64,000 bases of DNA from Euphorbia lathyris (Eukaryota; Streptophyta; Magnoliopsida; Malpighiales; Euphorbiaceae): contig NC_088914.1 of NCBI RefSeq assembly GCF_963576675.1, positions 80,412,441-80,476,440 on the forward strand. The letters are read 5' to 3'. Numbering within the stretch: the stretch's first letter is position 1; the number at the start of each line of letters is the position of its first letter. The translations under genes were made by a program, and so were the position numbers. Under the pieces are notes generated by a model that saw nothing but the letters and a program-made list of their open reading frames with translations, was not told the DNA's origin and did no database searches. Below are positions 22,923 through 33,124 of the stretch, piece by piece.

Positions 22923-23942
22923 GGGTTAATATACATATTTACCCTTGTATTATCACCGATAAACAGATATACACTCACATCAAATAAATTCACAAAACTA
23001 TCCTTGAATTTTCCACCAACCTGCAATAATGCCCAATCTAACAGAATTGCTTATTTGACATTAACAGCGTTTACACATCCCTATTTACAGAATTAAAAAT
23101 AATTAAATATATTATCTATTTATTTATGTAAAAGAATTTCACGCTCTCTTTCTCTAACCCTCATTCTTATCACCTCCAATCTCTATTCAACTGTTATTCT
23201 CCTTTGTTTGTATTTTCATCTCTAATTTTGTTTTGTTTTCTTTCTTCTCTTTAATCTTACTTTCCTAATTATTCTCGCCTTCTTTGCTGATTTCCATCTC
23301 ATTTCTTTTTCTTCCATTTTTATTTGTCTGATGATTTCAAGTTCTGCTTCTTTTTTATTTTCTCTATTGAAACTATAAATTGCAATTTCTTCTTATTAAT
23401 TTCACACGGAATCGTGTTCGGATTTGTGGTTTTGACTTCTGTTGAGTGAATGAGATATGAAGCCTACTCTTATCTTGCTGGCTTTCAAGCTTTTTTCTTT
23501 TCTTATTCAGAAATTCCAAATTGCCAACTTTTGTCTGAGAAAAGAGGTCCAAATTCCTTGATTAAAAGCAAGAGTCTACAAAGGCATCTACATACAGGGG
23601 TCGAGTCTAGGGATAGCAAATGTAAAGTAAAAATCCTTGCGAGACGGAGCAAAATACCTTGCTGCTTACAAGCAAAGTCTACTATTCCTATCCAGCCATT
23701 AAAATACATCGGTGGCTTGTTTGAGTTTTCAACTGAACACCAATTGGGTGATCGAACCGGACTCTTCAATCACTCATCAATTTCTCTATTACAATGCTCC
23801 TACTTCCAATTTGTATGTCAATGGAGCAATTTCTGTTAATATATGATTATTGGTGTTTTTCTTTCCCTATTTTCTTCTTTTGGATTTGCCTCAATGGATG
23901 AGGTAGCTGCTAATGAATTACCAGATCAGATAGAAAGAGGTT

Positions 23943-23983
<41 letters not shown>

Positions 23984-24165
23984 TGAAAGAGAAAGAGGTT
24001 TAGAGAGAACTTACAAACGCTGTTAATGCCAAATAAGCAGTTATGTTAGATTAGGGCATTATTGCAGGTTGGTGGAAAATTCAAGGAGAGTTTTGTGAGT
24101 TTAGTTGATGTAAGGGTATATCTGTTTATCGGTGATAATACAAGGGCAAATATGTGTAATAACCC
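22923..24165. mobile_element. Mutator-like element (Pack-MULE candidate), TSD CTTTCTTTT
   Basis: Terminal inverted repeats of about 150 bp start GGGTTAATATACATATTTACC and end with the complement (TATGTGTAATAACCC). They are flanked by perfect 9-bp repeats CTTTCTTTT at 22914-22922 and 24166-24174, the Mutator hallmark. Segmental copy 1 lacks it. The interior is non-transposase sequence with pyrimidine-rich leader-like DNA, a 129-codon ORF (23450-23839) and a (GA)n tract at 23946-23981. Confidence 0.9.
23450..23839 (+). CDS. Unidentified ORF inside the Mutator-like element
   Basis: 129 codons (MRYEAYSYLAGFQAFFFSYS ... LQCSYFQFVCQWSNFC). It follows a C/T-rich stretch resembling a plant 5' UTR. 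No domain is recognised. It could be a captured host-gene fragment or chance. An overlapping minus-strand ORF (23503-23769) is equally open, which lowers confidence. Confidence 0.3.
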   Translation: MRYEAYSYLAGFQAFFFSYSEIPNCQLLSEKRGPNSLIKSKSLQRHLHTGVESRDSKCKVKILARRSKIPCCLQAKSTIPIQPLKYIGGLFEFSTEHQLGDRTGLFNHSSISLLQCSYFQFVCQWSNFC

Positions 24166-24174
24166 CTTTCTTTT

Positions 24175-24579
24175 CTGTCACATTAAACTTTTTTTTTGTC
24201 AAATTAGTTAGTTAAGAATATCTAATACACTTTAAAAAATGTTATTAATTTCATCTGTATTTGAAATTATATTTCTTACCGTTCAAAAATAAGGTTTTTA
24301 CACATGAAATGAAAACATCCTATATAATTGAGTTTCGAAACTAACTTTAACTTTTATGGTCATGACTTAATGTGACAGAAAATAAAAATAAGAGGCATCA
24401 GGATGCTTTTTGCCTGATACGAATCAAATAAATAGAAGCAAGAAATTGTTCATGGTTAGTTCATGCCTCGCATAAATTCTTCTTAATAAGAAAGAAAGGA
24501 TATTCAGAAGCAACAAATTAATGCGACTTAAAACCAGAAAACAGCCTAGAAAACAAGACTAAAAATAATTTATGATAAT
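24175..24579. other. Non-coding tail of segmental copy 2 and spacer
   Basis: Homology to copy 1 fades near 24240. 24390-24420 (GGCATCAGGATGCTTTTTGCC) resembles the right end of the foldback repeat at 62640-62672. Otherwise nothing is seen. Confidence 0.4.
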
Positions 24580-25090
24580 TGATACAGATTGAAAGCGATA
24601 AATGGAGGTTTTAATCGTAAACCAACAAAAAGTTTCTTCTCTAGCTAAACTAGAAGGAGTGAATCCCAATAACAAGGTATAAACCTCGGTTCTCAAAGAG
24701 AATAATGTTTTAATTGATAAAAGTTGCCGTCATTCTTACAAAATGAGGGTTTAAATACTCCCCTCTAATAATGACAAAAGACAAAGATTACCCCTACTAG
24801 GGTTACATTCAGGTTATCGACTGAAGGGTAAAATGGGTGATACGCCCCGACAATCGGTACAATGGTACATGTACGGATTGTCAGGGTTGTTGGTGAATTA
24901 CTTCGGGAGCAAGTAGTCCGAGAGATCCGCCCAGGGTAGATGTTGATACGCCTCCTTGCGTACTCCTAGATTCGCCCCGCTGGCTTGTCCTGGGGATCCG
25001 CCCTCCTAGGTACAACCTTCGTGAGCCTGATGTCTTGGGGATCCGCCAGAGCGCCTGTGATCAGTGATCTTAGTTAGGATGTCCGCATCA
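24580..25090 (-). repeat. 3' LTR of the complete gypsy element
   Basis: 511 bp. Four substitutions from the 5' LTR, around AACAAA(A/G)AG, CAAAA(G/A)ACAA, GTACA(T/G)GTAC and CCCAG(G/A)GTAG. The last 85 bp nearest pol are also coding. Confidence 0.95.
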
Positions 25091-28000
25091 TTCTCTCCTT
25101 CTTTAAAAGAACTCGGCGCTGATTCGCCCTGTTTGAACTCCAAAGGACCATCCGACTTCCATGGGCTAAGGTCACAGATGTTGAATGCTGGTGAGATTTT
25201 ACCAAGCCAGTTCGGCAATGCTATATGATAGGCATTGGCATTGACCTTCTTGGTGATCTTATATGGCCCGTATTTCCTAGGCCGAAGCTTGCTACTGGAG
25301 GCGTTGGCGAGTCTCTCTTTGCCCAAGTATACCATAACCTCATCCCTGACTTCAAACTGTAGGTCCCTGCGGTGTTCATCCGCCTTGGTCTTTAACTTCT
25401 GATTTCTCTCCTCAAGAGTCTCTTTCACCTCTTGGTGCATCTGTATATAATCCTTGGCCAGCTGGTTGGCGGTCACATTTCCTTTGGGAAGATGGGCTAT
25501 ATCAAGGACGTGATTCGGGGTCTTTGTGTATACCACTTCAAATGGAGATCTCCCGGTTCCCGAATGGACAGAGCCGTTGTAGGCGAACTCAGCTTGGGCT
25601 AAAACCACATCCCACGTCCTGGGCTTATCCTTACATTTGCTGCGCAGTAAGTTTCCCAAAGTTCTATTGACCACTTTTGTCTGTCCGTCTGTTTGAGGGT
25701 AGGCGGTGGTGCTAAATTTCAGAGACGTATCAAACAGAGCCCACAACATCCGCCAGAAATGACTGAGGAACTTCGTATCACGATCCGAGACAATGCTCTT
25801 AGGTACGCCATGTAGCTTTACAATCTCTTTGAAGAATAGCTTCGCTGTTGCCGAAGCATCATTAGTCTTGCGACATGGTATGAAGTGAGCCATCTTTGAA
25901 AACCGATCAACCACGACAAAGATGGAATCCATGCCCCTCTGAGTTTTGGGTAACCCTAGGACAAAGTCCATGGACAGATCCTCCCAGATGGTTTCTGGCA
26001 CAGGCAAAGGTAGCAGCAAGCCAGCATTTGTAGTGCGTCCCTTGGCGGACTGGCAGATATAGCATCGTTCTACTAAGTAGGCAACATCTCTCCTCATCTT
26101 AGGCCAGAAATAACGGGAACTCACTGCTTCATAAGTCTTGTCTCGCCCAAAATGCCCTCCAAGGGATCCGCCATGTAGATCCCGAACAACCTTCTCGCGA
26201 ATGGAGGTGCAAGGTAAGCAAAGCTGGTTGCCCCTCATGAGATACTCATCCATCAGGTGATACGCTCCATCCCCATGCTGGTTCTTACACTTTTCCCAGA
26301 CACTGCCAAAATCAGGATCCGCCGCATATTCTCCTCGGATGTGTTCAAAACAATCGGTCCCGAGGTTGACTGCCTTTATTAGCGATACCCTTCTACTCAA
26401 GGCGTCCGCCACCTTGTTCTGTTTTCCAGCCTTATGGATAAGCTTGTAGGGGAACTTATCTATGAAGGCGGACCACCGGGCATGCATGGAGCTTCGAAGT
26501 TGCTTCTGACTTCCCAGGTACTTGAGAGCTTGATGGTCAGTGTAGAGGATGAATTCTTTTCCCACCAAGTAATGCTCCCATACTTTCAACACCCTCACTA
26601 CAGCATAAAACTCTTGATCATACGTTGCCCACTTTCGCCGTGCTTCACAGAGCTTCTCACTGAAGTATGCAATGGGCCTCTTTTCTTGCATCAAGACACC
26701 ACCAATCCCAACTCCACTGGCATCACACTCAACTTCGAACAGCTTATCAAAATTGGGATACGCCAGCACTGGCGCTGTACTCAGCTTTTCCTTGATCAAG
26801 GCGAAGCTCTCTTCTTGGGCGTCCGCCCACTCGAACCCCTTTCCCTTTTTCAAACATTCCGTCAACGGGGCCACTATGGAACTGAAGTTCTTAATGAATC
26901 GGCGATAAAACGTTGCTGGCCCATGAAAACTCCTGATATCCCCCACGTTTCTCGGAGTGGGCCATTCTCGGATGGCTCTTACCTTCTCCCCATCAACTTG
27001 GACCCCATCGCCACTAACCACGAACCCGAGGAAAACCAGACTTTCCATGACGAAATCACACTTCTTAGTGTTGGCGTATAGCTGGTGTTTCCTTAATAGG
27101 TCAAACACTATCCGTAAGTGCTCCACATGCTCCGCCAAGGTCTCACTATGAATCGGGATGTCATCAAAATACACAACTACAAACTTTCCAATCACTGGGC
27201 GAAGCACTTGATTCATCAGCCTCATAAAAGTACTGGGGGCGTTGGTCATCCCAAATGGCATAACTAACCATTCATACAATCCATCTCTCGTCTTGAAGGC
27301 GGTCTTCCACTCATCCCCAGATCGGATTCGTATCTGATGATAACCACTCCTGAGATCAATCTTGGAGAAGACTCGAGATCCGCCAAGTTGGTCCAGCATG
27401 TCATCCAACCTTGGAATCAGGAACTTGTACTTAATGGTGATCTTGTTAATAGCCGTACTGTCAACACACATCCGCCAAGACCCATCCTTCTTCGGTGTAA
27501 GTAAAGCTGGAACGGCGCAAGGACTCATACTCTCCCTAACGTATCCCATCTCGATGAGTCCCTCCACCTTCTGTCTCATGATGTCATTCTCCTTTGGGCT
27601 CATTCGATAATGTGGGAGGCTTGGTAAACTAGCCCCAGGCACAAGATCGATGTGATGTTGGATGTCCCTCAAAGGTGGTAACCCACTTGGCAGTTCGTTA
27701 GGGAACAGATCCTGATATTCGCCAAGTAGGCGGGTCACTTCATTCGGCGTCTCCCTTTCGTCCCTTTGGACAGATTCGTGATTCGCCTTAACCATTACCA
27801 CATACACCATTTGGCTCTCTTCACATTCGCTGACAAACGATTTGTGTGTAGGACAGACTACCAAAGTAGATTTCTCGTCGGCCTTTGGCTCTCTCATCAT
27901 CGGCGTAAGGACGAACTTCACCCCATTCTTCACAAATCTGTAAGTGTTCTCTCTTCCTGCATGGATGACATCGTTATCAAACTGCCAGGGTCGGCCCAAC

Positions 28001-29652
28001 AATAGGTGGCAGGCATCCATATCGACCACATCACAACAGACTTCATCACTGTAATCACCAATCATAATAGGTACCCTGCATCTCTGGGTCACCCTAAGCT
28101 CACCCACGTTTTTTATCCATCCCACTCTATAAGGGTCGGGATGCGCCTCCGCCAACAACCCGAACTTCAGAACGGCGCTGCTGCTCACAATGTTCTCTTG
28201 GCTCCCACTATCTATTATCACATTGCATCGCCCACCTTTCACAAGACAGCGGGTCCTGAATAGGCGGTGCCTCTGATCTCCCTCTACCCGGCTGGAGACT
28301 AACAAACGTCGTACCACATGAATGGCGTATCTCTCTTCATCCGCCTCATCATCTTCTCCTAAAGGTTCGCAAAATACTTCATCCCCTTCGTCATAGTCAT
28401 CCTCATATCTCTCCACCATGTTGGCGCTCTTCCTCCTAGGACATTCGTTGGATCTATGGCCTGGCTCATTGCACCGAAAACATTTGAAAGGTGCTGGCCT
28501 CGCATACAGATTGTTGCTCTTAGGTGGTATAGGTGCTTCCTTGTATGGCCTAGTATCTCCAACAGATCCCCTTCCCACACTGTTAACCTTGGCCCCACTG
28601 GCACTCGCCACCTGCTTGCCTTTGTCATAAGACCTCACGTTATCTCTTCCTCCAGGCGTATACTCAGTAGTGGCGGATCTCCTGGATCTCCCAGTCAGTT
28701 GGGATTCAACCTTGAGGGCTAAATTCCTAGCATCTTGTACTCGAACCACCATCTGTGTGCCAATACGATCCTGAATGTTGTATCTCAACCCTTCTAGATA
28801 CCTAGAGGTCTTTTGGCTTTCAGTTTCAGACAAGTTGGCCCTTGCTGATAGCCTCAAGAACTCTGAGGTATACTCATGGACACTTCGGGTCCCTTGAGAG
28901 CATCCCCTGTAGGAGCTGTAAATATACTGCTCATAATCCGGCGGTAAGAACCGCTCCCTCAACATCGCCTTCATCCGTAGCCAAGATCGAATCGGATCTC
29001 TGCCCCCTCTTCTTCTTTCTTCCCTCATCTGATCCCACCAAACTGATGCGCCACCCTTCAGGCGATACGCCACCAGCCTTACTTTCCTCTCATCAGGAAT
29101 CCCAGCATACTCAAAGAAACGTTCAACTTCCGATAACCAGTCTAAGAACCCATCTATATCCAGTTCGCCTCCAAAAGGCGGTAAGTCTATTTTTAGCTTA
29201 AAGGCATCATCTCTATCAAAGTTCCCTAGACCTGGATATCCCCTAGCAACCTCCACACGTCGGTTGTCAACAGGCCCAACATCCCTCATAGTTCTAACGG
29301 TATCATCATTTCCGATACCCTCAAAGTCGTCACTATCACTATCAGCGTTATGCACAATGACAAAGTTGAGTCTTCTTACCTCAGGATCCCTAGGACCCAT
29401 TTGTGGAAGCGGTTGTTCACGGACTCCTTCATTTCTCTGGGTCAGTCCTCCCGCAGTGGGTCGGATTATCGCCAGAACCTCTAGGTTGAAGTTTTCGAAG
29501 GAGGTGGTTAGCTCCAGGAATCGTTGGTCGGTTTGCCTCTGCCGCTCATGGCTGGCTTGGATCTGCTCCGCGAGGTGCTCCCTCAGCTCCTCATACCTCC
29601 GGTCACTGGTTTCCATGGAATCTTGCGGTTGTCGGGGTTGGACCATTGCCAA
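25006..29652 (-). CDS. Ty3-gypsy gag-pol polyprotein, single intact ORF
   Basis: 1548 codons. Order: gag core near 165-290 (WLSEVERFFEYAG), CCHC knuckle near 392 (CFRCNEPGHRSNECP), protease near 484 (IIDSGSQEN), RT with YFDD near 829, RNase H near 976 (VECDASGVGIGG), integrase HHCC near 1165-1205 (CYICQ), then catalytic D (LSMDFVLGLP, ~1230) and D (VSDRDTKF, ~1293). At the catalytic Glu position the sequence reads TDGQTKVVNR, a Lys instead of the Glu of the family consensus TDGQTEVVNR. No clear chromodomain is seen. The ORF runs 85 nt into the 3' LTR, a layout reported for centromeric CRM elements, so CRM affinity is possible but unproven. The start Met is the first after the primer site (MAMVQPRQPQ). 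Confidence 0.95.
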   Translation of the reverse strand: MAMVQPRQPQDSMETSDRRYEELREHLAEQIQASHERQRQTDQRFLELTTSFENFNLEVLAIIRPTAGGLTQRNEGVREQPLPQMGPRDPEVRRLNFVIVHNADSDSDDFEGIGNDDTVRTMRDVGPVDNRRVEVARGYPGLGNFDRDDAFKLKIDLPPFGGELDIDGFLDWLSEVERFFEYAGIPDERKVRLVAYRLKGGASVWWDQMREERRRGGRDPIRSWLRMKAMLRERFLPPDYEQYIYSSYRGCSQGTRSVHEYTSEFLRLSARANLSETESQKTSRYLEGLRYNIQDRIGTQMVVRVQDARNLALKVESQLTGRSRRSATTEYTPGGRDNVRSYDKGKQVASASGAKVNSVGRGSVGDTRPYKEAPIPPKSNNLYARPAPFKCFRCNEPGHRSNECPRRKSANMVERYEDDYDEGDEVFCEPLGEDDEADEERYAIHVVRRLLVSSRVEGDQRHRLFRTRCLVKGGRCNVIIDSGSQENIVSSSAVLKFGLLAEAHPDPYRVGWIKNVGELRVTQRCRVPIMIGDYSDEVCCDVVDMDACHLLLGRPWQFDNDVIHAGRENTYRFVKNGVKFVLTPMMREPKADEKSTLVVCPTHKSFVSECEESQMVYVVMVKANHESVQRDERETPNEVTRLLGEYQDLFPNELPSGLPPLRDIQHHIDLVPGASLPSLPHYRMSPKENDIMRQKVEGLIEMGYVRESMSPCAVPALLTPKKDGSWRMCVDSTAINKITIKYKFLIPRLDDMLDQLGGSRVFSKIDLRSGYHQIRIRSGDEWKTAFKTRDGLYEWLVMPFGMTNAPSTFMRLMNQVLRPVIGKFVVVYFDDIPIHSETLAEHVEHLRIVFDLLRKHQLYANTKKCDFVMESLVFLGFVVSGDGVQVDGEKVRAIREWPTPRNVGDIRSFHGPATFYRRFIKNFSSIVAPLTECLKKGKGFEWADAQEESFALIKEKLSTAPVLAYPNFDKLFEVECDASGVGIGGVLMQEKRPIAYFSEKLCEARRKWATYDQEFYAVVRVLKVWEHYLVGKEFILYTDHQALKYLGSQKQLRSSMHARWSAFIDKFPYKLIHKAGKQNKVADALSRRVSLIKAVNLGTDCFEHIRGEYAADPDFGSVWEKCKNQHGDGAYHLMDEYLMRGNQLCLPCTSIREKVVRDLHGGSLGGHFGRDKTYEAVSSRYFWPKMRRDVAYLVERCYICQSAKGRTTNAGLLLPLPVPETIWEDLSMDFVLGLPKTQRGMDSIFVVVDRFSKMAHFIPCRKTNDASATAKLFFKEIVKLHGVPKSIVSDRDTKFLSHFWRMLWALFDTSLKFSTTAYPQTDGQTKVVNRTLGNLLRSKCKDKPRTWDVVLAQAEFAYNGSVHSGTGRSPFEVVYTKTPNHVLDIAHLPKGNVTANQLAKDYIQMHQEVKETLEERNQKLKTKADEHRRDLQFEVRDEVMVYLGKERLANASSSKLRPRKYGPYKITKKVNANAYHIALPNWLGKISPAFNICDLSPWKSDGPLEFKQGESAPSSFKEGENDADILTKITDHRRSGGSPRHQAHEGCT
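25091..25104 (-). other. Polypurine tract inside the pol ORF
   Basis: AAAGAAGGAGAGAA on the minus strand abuts the 3' LTR. It is the plus-strand primer site and, unusually, is read as coding sequence because pol ends inside the LTR. Confidence 0.8.
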
Positions 29653-29673
29653 AAGAAGTTTCGAGTCAGGAAA

Positions 29674-29691
29674 CGATTGGCTCTGATACCA
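29674..29691 (-). other. Primer binding site (initiator Met tRNA)
   Basis: Two bases after the 5' LTR the minus strand reads TGGTATCAGAGCCAATCG, which matches the usual plant tRNA-iMet primer site. Confidence 0.9.
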
Positions 29692-29693
29692 AC

Positions 29694-30204
29694 TGATACA
29701 GATTGAAAGCGATAAATGGAGGTTTTAATCGTAAACCAACAAAGAGTTTCTTCTCTAGCTAAACTAGAAGGAGTGAATCCCAATAACAAGGTATAAACCT
29801 CGGTTCTCAAAGAGAATAATGTTTTAATTGATAAAAGTTGCCGTCATTCTTACAAAATGAGGGTTTAAATACTCCCCTCTAATAATGACAAAAAACAAAG
29901 ATTACCCCTACTAGGGTTACATTCAGGTTATCGACTGAAGGGTAAAATGGGTGATACGCCCCGACAATCGGTACAATGGTACAGGTACGGATTGTCAGGG
30001 TTGTTGGTGAATTACTTCGGGAGCAAGTAGTCCGAGAGATCCGCCCAGAGTAGATGTTGATACGCCTCCTTGCGTACTCCTAGATTCGCCCCGCTGGCTT
30101 GTCCTGGGGATCCGCCCTCCTAGGTACAACCTTCGTGAGCCTGATGTCTTGGGGATCCGCCAGAGCGCCTGTGATCAGTGATCTTAGTTAGGATGTCCGC
30201 ATCA
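29694..30204 (-). repeat. 5' LTR of the complete gypsy element
   Basis: TGATGCGGAC to CTGTATCA on the minus strand, 511 bp. GTATTTAAACCC near 29863-29874 is the likely TATA element. Confidence 0.95.
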
Positions 30205-30531
30205 ATAATACTACACATTCGATGGTCAATAATGATTTCATGGCCTTAAATCTTAAAGATCTTATGTCGAGGAAGCTCAGATGATAAGTTGCCCAAAAAC
30301 ATAACTCTCATGGCTTTGCACATAATTCAGGAAAGTTACCAAATAAGAGAACATACTTGCACATTGCTAGCCTTCTCAATCAGCAGATTGAGGTGGATCC
30401 GTTGATGCAAAGTCAGACACGGATATGTTAAAGATCCGTTTTCACTGTCTAAATTGTCCACTGATTTAGTTGAAAATGACTGCAATGGAAAAAAATTGTG
30501 CTCTGGATGGATGGATTTCAAACAGTTTGAA
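30205..30531. other. 3' flank of the PPR gene
   Basis: Non-coding AT-rich sequence between the gypsy insertion and the PPR stop codon. It probably contains the PPR 3' UTR. No distinct element is seen. Confidence 0.4.
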
Positions 30532-32612
30532 TCACCAAAAGTCCCCACAAGAACATTTTCCATCCTCAAAACAATGGAACCGAGTCGAATCTCTTACGAT
30601 TATTTTTCTCTTCGTAAGCTTTGATATGAACTTAATTGCAGTGTGGCAGTCTACACAAGTTCTTAAATTCTTAAAAACCTTTATTTGAGTTCCTTCTGGA
30701 GTTGAAAGAATTCCAAAAGCAACTGCAAGCTTCTCACTGTGGTAAAACAGATTTTGCTCCTTCTGTTCTTCCTCCACATCATGCAGCACAAAATTCGTGT
30801 CCGGAACAAATCCTTCCTCCTTCATCTTTTCAGAAAGTTTCCCCAGAAAGCCGTGTATTTCCTTTGATCTCGGGTGGGAATCATCTCCGACTAAGAACAC
30901 GTGTACCTCTCTCTTAATCTCAACCCAGCTAACACCGGGTTTTTTCACCACTCCTCGGTCATCCATAGTTTTTCTGATCTTTGCTACTTCATCCCACATA
31001 CCAGCAGTGGCGTATATGTTCGCCATTGTAACGTAAGTAGCGGGATTCTCAGGCTCTATCTCAAATAATGCATCTGCAGCCCTTTTTGCAAGTCTAAGAT
31101 TTCCATGAATTCTACACCCACCCAACAACGAAGCCCAGAGAAACTTATCAGGCTGCATTGGCATTTTATTAATAATCTTTTCAGCTTCTTCGAATCGGCC
31201 AGATCGAGCCAATAAATCAATTATACAAGCATAATGATCAGCAGTATGAGTTAAGCCATACTTTTTATTAATAGAGTGAAAATGTCGCAAACCCTTATCG
31301 ACTAATCCAGCATGAGCGCACGCAGAAAGAACTCCAACGAAAGTTATGTGATCAGGCTGTGTCCCTGACTTCAGTAGCAACTCAAAGTACCGGAGAGCCT
31401 CTCCCGGTAGTCCGTTCTGAGCATACCCTGAAATCAAGGAAGTCCAAGAAACCAAATCAGGCCTAGGCAACCCTTTGAACACCCTTTCAGCGTTTACCAT
31501 ATTCCCGGACTTCGAATACATGTGAACAAGAGCGCTCGCTGCAAACGAAAATGGATCACTGCCTATTCGAGTCATGTGCCCGTGAACCTGTTTACCAACA
31601 CCCTCTTCACTAAGATCAGCACAAGCATTCAGAACACCAGCAAATGTGAAGTCATTAGGCCTTACACCTGATCTTAATAACCCTGAAAACAAATCAAATC
31701 CCTCTTTTCGCCTACCTTCCCCGAGATACCTATCGATCATGGCTGTCCAAGTAACAATATCTCTGTTTGTCATTTTGTCAAAAATGCACCTTGCTTCATC
31801 TAGGCTCCCACATTTAGCGTACATATCAGATAAAGCACTCCAAAACACCTCATCTGATTCCAATCCAGTTCTGATGATATAACCATGAATCTCTTTCCCA
31901 ATTCTCAAGCAACGAATTGCTGATGTTGCAGCAAGAACACTCGAAATGGTAAATCTATTTGACTTTGAATTGTCACTTCTCTTCATCATTCTAAACAATT
32001 CTAAAGCTTCATTAGGTATATCTGCCTCACATACCCAGAAATCATAGCAGTCCAAGAAAAGTTATCTCTTTCAGGCATTTTATCAAACAGTTTCCTTGCT
32101 TCCTTAAGCAACCCAATTTTAGCATACCCAGAAATCAACACATTCCATGAACACAAGTCCCTTTGACTCATTTCATCGAATACCTTTTGGGCATTCGGCA
32201 AACTGTTACATTTCGCATACATATCGACAAGGCGATTCGAAATAACCAGACCCGGTAGAAACCCAGAACGTTTAATGTGATCATGGACCTTTTTCCCCTC
32301 TTCGAGAGCCCGATTGTGGAGGCAAGATTGTATAAGAGTTGAGTAAATAGAAGGAGAAGGCTTATCAATTTGATTGAGCACTTGTAGAGCTTCTTTTAAG
32401 CGCTTTTGTTCGCAGAGAATATCAATAGCTTCGTGGGTTCTTCCGTCCTTACATAAACTATCTACATGGGTATTTTTGCTGTCGAATTTGAAGAATGATT
32501 TTTGAGGAAGAGGTTTGCAAGATTGAGTCTGAGAAGAATAAGGAGAAACAATAATTTTGTTTATGTTTAATACAGAGAAAGATGCACAAGAGTTCAGGTT
32601 TTTCCGTCCCAT
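30532..32612 (-). CDS. PLS-class PPR protein with DYW domain, one frameshift
   Basis: Members of this family bind organelle RNAs and carry out C-to-U editing. 32612-32001 encodes the N-terminus and first repeats (LVDMYAKCNSLPNAQKVFDEM, GYAKIGLLKEARKLFDKMPERD). After GYVRQ the frame breaks; 32025 down to 30532 continues with PNEALELFRMMKR, more repeats, E/E+ motifs and a DYW deaminase (YHSEKLAVAFG, CVDCHTAIKF, ending CSCGDFW). The total span of 2081 nt is one short of 694 codons, and losing one G near 32022-32024 (CAGAT where CAGGAT restores the frame) explains the break. The last residue triplet is DFW rather than DYW. HxE and CxxCH zinc and catalytic motifs are intact. The layout resembles Arabidopsis At4g37170 from memory. 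It is either a very recent pseudogene or a sequence error. Confidence 0.92.
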
Positions 32613-32689
32613 GGTAGTGGAGGGAACGAAGGCGAAACAATAATTGCGATGTATTTGCTCGCAATATATATATTACTGCCGCGGGCATT

Positions 32690-33124
32690 GGAATTAACTC
32701 ATAAAAAATTCTGTTTGAGAGGGGTTTTTTTTTTTTTTTTTGAGAGGGATCTATTAATTAAGATTTTAAAACACTTTTATAGATTTTAAAGTTTTAAAAA
32801 TTCTATAAAAATCTCTCTATATTTTGATGATGTGTAGTTTGTGCAGTTTGCAAAATTATGTACTCCGTCAAAAATTATTGCAGTAGTTGTTTACCCCAGA
32901 AGATGATGATTTTGAGTAATTAAAAACACTCACTTTTCAAATTACTCAATATATAAGGTATGATTTTGCAAATCGACTAAATCACAAGTATTGTTTGATT
33001 GAAAATTTGACTCTCGGATGTTTTAACTACAAACTTCACAAACCTCCAAGTCATGCTTGTAAGTTTTTAAACCACGAGGTTGTGTTTGCAAATCGATCAA
33101 ACCACATGTTATTATAATTACTAA
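32690..33124. other. Upstream region of the PPR gene, AT-rich
   Basis: No gene seen. A short inverted repeat (TTTTATAGATTTTAAAG / AAATTCTATAAAA) lies at 32765-32812, and CAAATCGA(C/T) motifs recur near 32960 and 33090. Confidence 0.35.

Larger units (their letters stand above)
24580..30204 (-). mobile_element. Complete Ty3-gypsy element, TSD ATAAT
   Basis: Two 511-bp LTRs (24580-25090 and 29694-30204) differ at four positions by my reading (about 0.8%). The 5-bp target duplication ATAAT is perfect at 24575-24579 and 30205-30209. Primer site, polypurine tract and a single 1548-codon gag-pol are all present. It is a recent insertion about 330 bp downstream of the PPR gene stop codon. Confidence 0.97.

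Noticed and set aside
23946..23981. GA repeat as a possible CRISPR-like or regulatory array
   Set aside because: It is a plain dinucleotide microsatellite. No spaced repeats with unique spacers occur anywhere in the window.
26434..27081. 215-codon ORF on the plus strand
   Set aside because: Antisense shadow of the gypsy RT-RNase H region.
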